Of a stretch of DNA of 18,267 nt, positions 1 through 5,440 are shown one piece after another. The DNA comes from an uncultured Victivallaceae bacterium. Lineage in GTDB: Bacteria > Verrucomicrobiota > Lentisphaeria > Victivallales > Victivallaceae. The DNA is taken from the NCBI GenBank assembly GCA_934663655.1, contig CAKUKT010000018.1, positions 1 to 18,267 on the forward strand, given 5' to 3'. The stretch's first letter is position 1, and the number at the start of each line of letters is the position of its first letter. Below the pieces are notes generated by a model. It did not search any database and had not been told where the DNA came from. It saw nothing but the letters and a program-made list of their open reading frames with translations. Made by a program: the position numbers and the translations under genes.

Positions 1-1779
1 GCCATGGCACCGCCGACGGTGGAATCGTTGACCGGAAATTTTCGCTATATCGAACAGCTTCTGCCACCGGAACCAACTTCTCCCGAAGGTGTTCGCTGCG
101 GCTCAACCTTGATCGGCGCTGAAGAGCGGATCTCTCCATGGCCGCCCTCACCCCATATTGCCGCTCTGGATTTTGTGCCGACTCCGGGTACGACTTCCGG
201 GAAAATCGCCGTCGCGGTTGAAACGGGGAGTTCCCGCGCGGAGCTGCGCGAAAAACTGAGCCGGTTGCTGGATATTTCCATTGCAGCGGAATCAGTGAAA
301 AACCGCCGGGCGGCGCGTCGTTTCTGGAGTCGTTCGGCGATTTCGGTTCCGGGGGAACCGCTGGTCGAGGAGATGTGGTATGCGAATCTGCATGCGAGAC
401 GTACCGTCTGCCGCCGAGGAAAACTCCCACCCGGACTGGCGTTCCCGTCCACCGTCGGCGATTACAGTCTGTGGCACGGCGATTATCACATGAATTACAA
501 CTTTCAACAGCCGTTTTACGGTGATTACGCCGCCAACCAGATTGAGGTCGGTGACAGCTATTTCGAGGCGATGAAACCGATTCTTCAGATGGGAAAGCTG
601 ATCGCGGAACGCTATTACCACAGTTGCGGCACATTCATTCAATTGTCCGGGTTCCCGCTGCTGGCGCAGGATGATCTGCTCGGCTGCGCCCCGATGGGAC
701 GGATGGTTTACGCCACCGGCTGGGCCGGACATCAATATCTGTGGCGCTACCAGTACACGATGGACAGGAAATTCCTGCGCGAACAGGGATATCCGGTGCT
801 GAAGGAGCTCGCCTCCTTCTATCTCGATTTCCTCCAGGAGGAACCGGATGGGAAGTTTCACGCGTTTCCGTCCAATCAGGGGGAGGATGGTTTCACCGGA
901 AACCCCGAGGCTTATCGTGATCTCCCGCAGATCATGCTCCACATCCGCTTCGCGCTGGCCGCGGCGGAATACGCATCCAGCGAGCTCGGCGTCGATCCGG
1001 ATTTCCGCGCACTCTGCCGCGACCGGATCGACCGGCTGGCGGACATGAAGTATTGTGCGAGTGTGCCGCGCCGCGCCGTCGATAACTGGGATGAAGTTGT
1101 CGATACCATCGATGAACAAAGCACATCAACTCGTCCGTGGGGGGAAGTTCTGGAGCGCCGCGGCGATCTTTTCCCGCCGGAATTTCTCGGTTTTGACGGA
1201 GCAATCCGTCGTTTCGCGGATCCGGAACCTCCGGCTTACGCGAATCCGGATTTCTACACCCGGCGCTGGTACGCCGGTAAACTGCCGTCAATCTGGTTGA
1301 TCGAATTGCGGAACTGCTGCTATCGTCCCGCCCGTGACTGGCGTTATATCCGCGACATGCTCGTCAAATGGCGCATGCCCAACGGATTGCTGCGCGCGAT
1401 GGCGCCCTCGATGTACGGTTTCATGGGGGCTTATACCGAGAGCACCGGAATTATCGCGCCGCTGCAGGAAACTTTACTGGATGGGCACGGGACGGTGATC
1501 CGTCTCTTTCCCGGCGTGCCTCCGTCATGGGGGGATGTTTCATTTCGGCAGCTGCGGGCCCGCGGCGGCTTTCTGGTCAGCGCCGAGCGCCGGAACGGTC
1601 GGGTCGTCAGGGTTGCGGTGAAAGCAGTTGCGGATCAGGGGGGAGAGGTGAAACTTGCCGATCCGTTCGGTGGACGGCGGGTTGTCTCCACCGGCGGGGA
1701 GATCAAGGCCTGCCGGGGGATTTTCAGTAAGCAGTTGCGGAAAAACCAGCTCTGGGAGCTGCGCGATCCCGGAGTGTGA
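1..1779 (+). CDS. GH95-like glycoside hydrolase (alpha-L-fucosidase-like), 5' partial
   Basis: The reading frame is open to the left edge, so the ATG at position 4 is probably internal. From that ATG the protein has 591 residues, while GH95 enzymes usually have 700-800 with an N-terminal beta-sandwich, which here would lie mostly upstream. Visible family features are a WHGDYHMNYN segment at residues 157-166, matching the H-x-N-x-N motif whose two asparagines (N164, N166) assist catalysis in GH95, an aromatic (alpha/alpha)6-barrel-like middle (about 150-490), a TESTGIIAPLQETLL segment (478-492), and a C-terminal LFPGVPPSWG...LRARGGF segment (501-523) typical of the closing beta domain. The usual SP-x-SPE acid region appears as FPSNQGEDGF (288-297), so the general acid, perhaps E294, is uncertain. 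The stop codon lies 44 nt before the preferred lacI-1 start, suggesting one transcript. Family assignment is fairly good; substrate is not established. Confidence 0.7.
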   Translation, partial: AMAPPTVESLTGNFRYIEQLLPPEPTSPEGVRCGSTLIGAEERISPWPPSPHIAALDFVPTPGTTSGKIAVAVETGSSRAELREKLSRLLDISIAAESVKNRRAARRFWSRSAISVPGEPLVEEMWYANLHARRTVCRRGKLPPGLAFPSTVGDYSLWHGDYHMNYNFQQPFYGDYAANQIEVGDSYFEAMKPILQMGKLIAERYYHSCGTFIQLSGFPLLAQDDLLGCAPMGRMVYATGWAGHQYLWRYQYTMDRKFLREQGYPVLKELASFYLDFLQEEPDGKFHAFPSNQGEDGFTGNPEAYRDLPQIMLHIRFALAAAEYASSELGVDPDFRALCRDRIDRLADMKYCASVPRRAVDNWDEVVDTIDEQSTSTRPWGEVLERRGDLFPPEFLGFDGAIRRFADPEPPAYANPDFYTRRWYAGKLPSIWLIELRNCCYRPARDWRYIRDMLVKWRMPNGLLRAMAPSMYGFMGAYTESTGIIAPLQETLLDGHGTVIRLFPGVPPSWGDVSFRQLRARGGFLVSAERRNGRVVRVAVKAVADQGGEVKLADPFGGRRVVSTGGEIKACRGIFSKQLRKNQLWELRDPGV

Positions 1780-1823
1780 AGGATATTTACCGCCTTTACA
1801 AGGAGAGGGCAGGGGAATATATC

Positions 1824-2870
1824 ATGAAAGAACTCAAACATCCCCCCACAACCGACCGGTCGGGTCCGACACAGCGGGAACTGGCCCGCATGGCCAACGT
1901 GAGTATGACCACCATTTACAATGTGCTGCACCAGCCGGAACTGGTTAAAAAGGAGACCCTCGATACGGTCAGGCGGATCATGGCGGAGTGCAATTACCAC
2001 CCCGATGCGCTTGCGCAGGCAATGGTTCGGGGGAAAAGCGATATCATCGGCGTAATGGTGCCGAGGTTTGACATTCCCTACTTCGCCGATATGGTCTGCT
2101 GCATCGAACGTCGCCTCAGCGGTCACAACTACAAGTGCCTGATGATCCAGCATGACGATGAGCCGCGCAAGGCCGGGGAGGCCATCCGGGTTTTCCGGCA
2201 GTACCGGGTCGCCGGCATCATTCTGCGCGGATGCAGCCTCAGCAGTGACCGGGAACTTGCCCAACTGGCCGAACATCTCCGGATTCCTTTCGTGCTGCTG
2301 GATGAAATGATCCTCGGATACGAAAATTTTGTTGTCATGCCGGCGGATTTTTCCGACGGTGAAAACGCCGCCAGGCAATTGCTGGCCATGGGCTGCCGCC
2401 GGATCGGATACATCGGATGGTATCGGGCGGACAGTGAACAGCCCGGACCGCGTTTTGAAGGCGCCGCCGCGGCGCTGGCGGCTGATGGACAGGCGCTTTC
2501 AGAAATGTACTGTCCGGCGGCCTCCGAATACAATGCCGGTCGGGAGGAGGTCAAACGTCTCTGGCTCCGGAACCGGACCGATCCCCCGGACGGGGTGATC
2601 TGCAGCAACACCAGTATTGCCGTCAACGCCTATTGCGGCCTGAGGGAATTGGGGGTCCGGGTACCGGAGGATGTGAAACTTGTCGGGTTCGGCGAATTGC
2701 CGGGGAGTGCGATCTTCGAGCGTCAGCTTATCTTCACGCTTCGTCACGACATCGAACGAATCGCCGGAGTGGCCTGTGAAACGCTGATCGACATCATCGA
2801 ATCCGGTCGCCTGCCGCAACAGGCCGCGCTGGTGCCGAGTCGGTTGGATTTCGGCGACGCGGCGGAATGA
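1824..2870 (+). CDS. LacI-family transcriptional regulator (lacI-1)
   Basis: A 348-residue DNA-binding repressor or activator of the LacI/GalR family. The helix-turn-helix starts at TQRELARMANVS (residues 16-27). The recognition helix is MTTIYNVLHQP, and a hinge-type segment YHPDALAQAMVRGKSDIIGV (58-77) leads into a periplasmic-binding-protein-like effector domain (about 74-340). That domain contains RVAGIILRG, CRRIGYIG and R210 in RFEG, a position that contacts sugar in relatives. I chose the ATG at 1824 because AGGAGAGG and AGGGGA lie just upstream and because it keeps the usual short leader. A GTG at 1776 overlaps the upstream stop as GTGA but has only a badly spaced GGAG. The expected Asn-Asp near residue 262 reads SNTS, so the effector contact may differ. 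It follows the GH95-like gene and is a clear paralogue of the regulator at 3314. Confidence 0.93.
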   Translation: MKELKHPPTTDRSGPTQRELARMANVSMTTIYNVLHQPELVKKETLDTVRRIMAECNYHPDALAQAMVRGKSDIIGVMVPRFDIPYFADMVCCIERRLSGHNYKCLMIQHDDEPRKAGEAIRVFRQYRVAGIILRGCSLSSDRELAQLAEHLRIPFVLLDEMILGYENFVVMPADFSDGENAARQLLAMGCRRIGYIGWYRADSEQPGPRFEGAAAALAADGQALSEMYCPAASEYNAGREEVKRLWLRNRTDPPDGVICSNTSIAVNAYCGLRELGVRVPEDVKLVGFGELPGSAIFERQLIFTLRHDIERIAGVACETLIDIIESGRLPQQAALVPSRLDFGDAAE

Positions 2871-3113
2871 TTTCGACACGGCGGCAGTGGTGAGAGGTTT
2901 CATCGAATCGTCGCAAAAGCTCGTCGGCGGCCGTCGGCAGTAAGCCGCGGCGAAGACGGATCGGCGGCCTGATTTTCATCCTTCACCGAAGCCGAGCCGG
3001 AAACCCGGCGCGGTAATTCGCGGACATGACGACGACGTACCGGAGGTAAGGGGATGTCGCGCGTCGCGTGGGCAACGATATTTGTCCGGTGAAATGACTT
3101 TTCTGTAAAAAAA
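2871..3113. other. Non-coding intergenic stretch downstream of lacI-1
   Basis: About 240 GC-rich bases follow the lacI-1 stop. I see no convincing gene. Small hairpins are possible, such as GCCGG at 2996-3000 pairing with CCGGC at 3005-3009, but none is followed by a T-run, so no standard intrinsic terminator is recognised. The composition becomes AT-rich from about 3100, where the lacI-2 promoter region begins. Confidence 0.6.
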
Positions 3114-3135
3114 AAATCGAAAAATTTTTCGATTT
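3114..3135. repeat. 22-bp perfect palindrome upstream of the lacI-2 promoter
   Basis: The left arm AAATCGAAAAA (3114-3124) is the exact reverse complement of the right arm TTTTTCGATTT (3125-3135). It ends 4 bp before the -35 hexamer at 3140 and is preceded by a further run of A. It could be a regulator-binding site, a curved or UP-like element, or a stem of RNA from upstream transcription. Its centre is AT, unlike the CG-centred LacI-type sites nearby, so it is probably read by a different protein, if by any. Confidence 0.7.
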
Positions 3136-3139
3136 GCTC

Positions 3140-3168
3140 TTGACAAACGGCTCGACTTGAGTCATAAT
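3140..3168 (+). promoter_or_regulatory. Sigma70-type promoter for lacI-2
   Basis: A perfect -35 hexamer TTGACA (3140-3145) is followed by a 17-bp spacer and CATAAT (3163-3168), giving a likely transcription start near 3175. The first operator-like repeat begins inside the -10 and covers the predicted start, an arrangement suited to repression. The untranslated leader to the ATG at 3314 would be about 140 nt. Confidence 0.75.
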
Positions 3169-3186
3169 TTATAACGTACTAAAAAA
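3166..3186. promoter_or_regulatory. Operator-like repeat, copy 1
   Basis: A 21-bp element with core TTTATAACGTACTAAA, centred on CG at 3175-3176 and with outer arms TTTA/TAAA forming an inverted repeat. CG-centred, imperfectly palindromic AT-rich sites are typical of LacI-family operators. It overlaps the -10 and probable start of the lacI-2 promoter. It matches copy 2 at 20 of 21 positions. Confidence 0.7.
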
Positions 3187-3255
3187 ATCTGCGCGACACA
3201 ACCCTGTCGATGATGATTTCCAGTTTTTCCTGTCCGCGGATTTAGTTTGAATAAA

Positions 3256-3276
3256 AATTTATAACGTATTAAAAAA
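3256..3276. promoter_or_regulatory. Operator-like repeat, copy 2
   Basis: The core TTTATAACGTATTAAA differs from copy 1 only by T for C. The CG centre (3265-3266) lies exactly 90 bp from that of copy 1, in the same orientation, within the lacI-2 leader and 38 bp before the start codon. Two equal sites around a promoter suggest autoregulation, by a roadblock or by looping; the mechanism is inference. Confidence 0.7.
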
Positions 3277-3313
3277 CTGCGTTGCCCAACCTGAAGCAAA
3301 GAAGTTCAACGAT

Positions 3314-4306
3314 ATGCCGAAAACTCAGAAAGAACTGGCCGACATCGCCGGGGTGAGCATTGTTACCGTATACAATGCCATTCACCGGCCGGAAAAGGTC
3401 AAACCGGAAACCCGGGATCAGATCTTCGGGTTGATGAAGGAATATGACTATCTGCCCGACGCGGTCGCACGTTCGATGGTGCGCGGCAAGACCAACATTG
3501 TCGGCATCATTGTGCCGACGATCGAGGTCCGCTATTACGCGCGGGCGATCGGATTGATAGAGTCGGAGCTGAATCAGGCGGGATACCGGGTGCTTATCAG
3601 CCAGCACCGGGATGATCCGGAGAAAGAGGGACGCGAACTCTCGATGATGCGGGAATACCGGGTCGATGGAATTATTCTGCGCAACTGCGGCATCAACGTC
3701 GATGACCGGCAGGTCGCCCGGCTCGCACATGCGAAAATGCCGTTCGTGTTGATCGACGGCAAATTGCCCGGCTACGAAGACCACCTGATCTGTGAAGATG
3801 ACCGTTACGGCAGCCGGAAGATCGTGGAGATGCTTATCGCCGGCGGACGCCGGCGGATCGCCTGTCTGGGATTCCATCGCAGCGGCGATTTCCGCAACAG
3901 CAATCGTTTCGATGGTTATTGTGATGCGCTGGCGGCGGCGGGAATACCGCTGGATCACTCCATCTGTGCGCAGTGTCCCCGGGAGTATTCCGGTGGAGGG
4001 GAGGCGATTGAGGGAGTGCTGGCACGTTGCGGCAAGAACCCGATCGATGCGGTCTTCTGTTACAACGACGATGTCGCCCTGACCGTGATTTCCCACCTCG
4101 CTGCCAAAGGGATCGCCCCTCAGGATAAAATTCTGGTGACCGGTTACAGCGGTTACGCTGAGATCGATCTGCTCCCGTTCCGGCTGCCGACGATAATATC
4201 TCCACTCCCGCAAATCTGTCATGCCGCAGTGGAATCTCTGCTCGGACAGATCAACCATACCTCGGTGCCCCATTTGCAGATGTTCCGCGGGACGTTGCAG
4301 GAGTGA
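3314..4306 (+). CDS. LacI-family transcriptional regulator (lacI-2)
   Basis: A 330-residue LacI/GalR-family regulator. The helix-turn-helix is TQKELADIAGVS (residues 4-15) with recognition helix IVTVYNAIHRP. The hinge segment is YLPDAVARSMVRGKTNIVGI (46-65), followed by the effector-binding domain containing YRVDGIILRNC, R198 in RFDGY and a YNDDVAL segment (250-256) with the usual Asn-Asp pair. The ATG at 3314 gives a normal family N-terminus; the Shine-Dalgarno is weak (AAAGAAG about 10 nt upstream). It has its own promoter and two operator-like repeats upstream, and a third copy lies just after it in front of the prepilin/hydrolase cluster, so it probably regulates itself and that cluster. 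It is clearly paralogous to lacI-1, sharing YN in the recognition helix and Met in the hinge. It is short for a LacI with a tetramerisation tail, so a dimer is expected. Confidence 0.95.
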   Translation: MPKTQKELADIAGVSIVTVYNAIHRPEKVKPETRDQIFGLMKEYDYLPDAVARSMVRGKTNIVGIIVPTIEVRYYARAIGLIESELNQAGYRVLISQHRDDPEKEGRELSMMREYRVDGIILRNCGINVDDRQVARLAHAKMPFVLIDGKLPGYEDHLICEDDRYGSRKIVEMLIAGGRRRIACLGFHRSGDFRNSNRFDGYCDALAAAGIPLDHSICAQCPREYSGGGEAIEGVLARCGKNPIDAVFCYNDDVALTVISHLAAKGIAPQDKILVTGYSGYAEIDLLPFRLPTIISPLPQICHAAVESLLGQINHTSVPHLQMFRGTLQE

Positions 4307-4329
4307 GAAAAGCGGGGGGAGGTATTTTT

Positions 4330-4358
4330 TTGACGATTTATTTAGTACGTATTTAAAA
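4330..4358 (+). promoter_or_regulatory. Probable promoter of the prepilin/hydrolase cluster
   Basis: TTGACG (4330-4335) resembles a -35 hexamer. A weaker AT-rich -10 candidate, TTAAAA, lies 17 bp downstream (4353-4358). The third operator-like site fills the spacer. The start would be near 4365, leaving a leader of about 200 nt before the ATG at 4562. The -10 is poor, so this assignment is moderate. Confidence 0.5.
4341..4357. promoter_or_regulatory. Operator-like repeat, copy 3 (inverted)
   Basis: The sequence TTTAGTACGTATTTAAA is CG-centred (4348-4349). Its first ten bases, TTTAGTACGT, are the exact reverse complement of part of copy 1 (ACGTACTAAA at 3174-3183). It sits between the candidate -35 and -10, where a bound LacI protein would block RNA polymerase. 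This links the LacI regulators to the downstream hydrolase cluster. Confidence 0.6.
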
Positions 4359-4359
4359 A

Positions 4360-4561
4360 TATGGTTTTCTTTTATATTCGTTTCTCAGTTCGGGAAAAAA
4401 AAGATCAACAGAGAGGAGGTCGTCGACTGAAACCTTAATAACCGGGGACGGCTACCTGGTCAGCGGTGCCTGAAACCGACCTTTTATCAGCGAAGAGTGA
4501 GTCGAAGTTTAAAGTGTAAACCAAAACTGTTAGAAACAGCATTCATGTGAGAGGTGCGGAA
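4360..4561 (+). other. Long leader of the prepilin/hydrolase cluster with alternative hairpins
   Basis: About 200 nt without a convincing ORF. It contains a strong anti-SD complement AGGAGGT (4414-4420) with no usable start codon at proper spacing. It also contains two mutually exclusive stems: GGC(T)ACC (4450-4456) with GGTGCC (4465-4470), and GGT...CGGT (4458-4467) with ACCGACC (4475-4481). The second is followed by TTTT, like a weak terminator. An attenuator is possible but unproven. Confidence 0.35.
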
Positions 4562-5386
4562 ATGAAAGAATGTCAGAATTGTACTCCAATGGAATTACCG
4601 GGAAACGGAAATCGGAAACGTTCCGACGCTTTGCAGAGGGATTTTCGTTGGCTTTCTGTGAAGTCGTTGTGCCACAATCATCTCACCCGTTTCACGCTGA
4701 TCGAACTGCTCGTGGTTATTGCGATCATCGCGATTCTCGCGGCGATGCTGATGCCGGCATTGAGCAAGGCGCGGGAACGGGCGCGTACCTCCAATTGCGT
4801 AAGCAACATGAAGCAGTTGGCGCTGGCCGCCAACATGTACGCCGATGACAATCGCGGCTACTGCCTTCCGACGGAAGCGACCGTTTACGCTCAGCATGGT
4901 TACTGGCCGGTCCAGCTTTACAGATATCTCGGAGGAAGCAAGATGTTGCGCTGCCCATCTTACATGGGGAAAAACTTCGACAATACCAGCAGCAACTTCA
5001 ATCTGGTCAACGGCGGTACGGATGAACCCTATTGCGGCAGTTTCGGCACCAATTCCCGCGCCGGGAACACTCTGGATGCGTATGGTACGATCATGATGAT
5101 GAACCGCAGTCCCAGCGGCAGAAGTTTCCCGCTGTTCTTTGATCTGAACGGTCCGGCGATCAATGCGCTTCCCCATCTGTTGCTGACCACCATCGCTGAA
5201 ACCAATGGAGAATGCGGTTTCGCTCAGCGCCACAGCGGCGGCGGCACGCTGGCATGGAGTGATGGTTCGGCCGAATATCTCACTTTCACGGATCTCCGCG
5301 CCCGGATTCTGACCGCCAAAGTCAATTCCGGCAATATCTACGAGGGCTGGGGGGACGCGATGGCGTTCATGCTCGGCTACAGATAA
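4562..5386 (+). CDS. Prepilin-like protein with N-terminal methylation motif and H-X9-DG signature
   Basis: A 274-residue type II secretion/type IV pilus pseudopilin-like protein. After an unusually long 43-residue leader comes the cleavage/methylation motif FTLIE (44-48, with Glu at mature position +5) and the hydrophobic helix [20 protein letters not shown] (48-67). [21 protein letters not shown] segment (81-100) and a C-terminal H224-X9-D234-G235 signature follow; these are typical of the large Lentisphaerae/Planctomycetes family sometimes called prepilin-type processing-associated H-X9-DG proteins. The residue before F44 is Arg rather than Gly. The start at 4562 is favoured by GAGAGGTG 6-8 nt upstream; an in-frame GTG at 4547 is less likely. 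It is first in the hydrolase cluster, so it may serve in export or surface display of glycan-degrading enzymes. Exact function is unknown for the family. Confidence 0.9.
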   Translation: MKECQNCTPMELPGNGNRKRSDALQRDFRWLSVKSLCHNHLTRFTLIELLVVIAIIAILAAMLMPALSKARERARTSNCVSNMKQLALAANMYADDNRGYCLPTEATVYAQHGYWPVQLYRYLGGSKMLRCPSYMGKNFDNTSSNFNLVNGGTDEPYCGSFGTNSRAGNTLDAYGTIMMMNRSPSGRSFPLFFDLNGPAINALPHLLLTTIAETNGECGFAQRHSGGGTLAWSDGSAEYLTFTDLRARILTAKVNSGNIYEGWGDAMAFMLGYR

Positions 5387-5440
5387 TGAAGGATTTTAAT
5401 GTTTTCAAGTGGACGATAATTTATTACGGAATTTGTTTCT
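5387..5440 (+). promoter_or_regulatory. Spacer with operator-like half-site before the secreted hydrolase gene
   Basis: This 54-bp gap contains AATTTATTACGG (5418-5429), whose first 11 bases match the operator copy at 3256 (AATTTATAACG) at 10 of 11 positions. The right arm does not match. GGAA at 5428-5431 could serve as a weak ribosome-binding site for the ATG at 5441. A secondary regulatory site is possible; chance similarity in AT-rich DNA is also possible. Confidence 0.3.

Noticed and set aside
1776..1823. GTG start for lacI-1 overlapping the previous stop
   Set aside because: The GTGA overlap is attractive, but GGAG lies only one base before it, and the extra 16 residues are not LacI-like; the ATG at 1824 has better spacing.
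2871..3313. Search for a small gene or RNA gene in the largest gap
   Set aside because: Only short, low-quality frames were seen and no tRNA-like or other recognisable RNA fold; the region is explained better as regulatory.
4414..4436. Leader peptide after the strong AGGAGGT
   Set aside because: No ATG, GTG or TTG occurs at suitable distance; only a three-codon CTG frame is possible.
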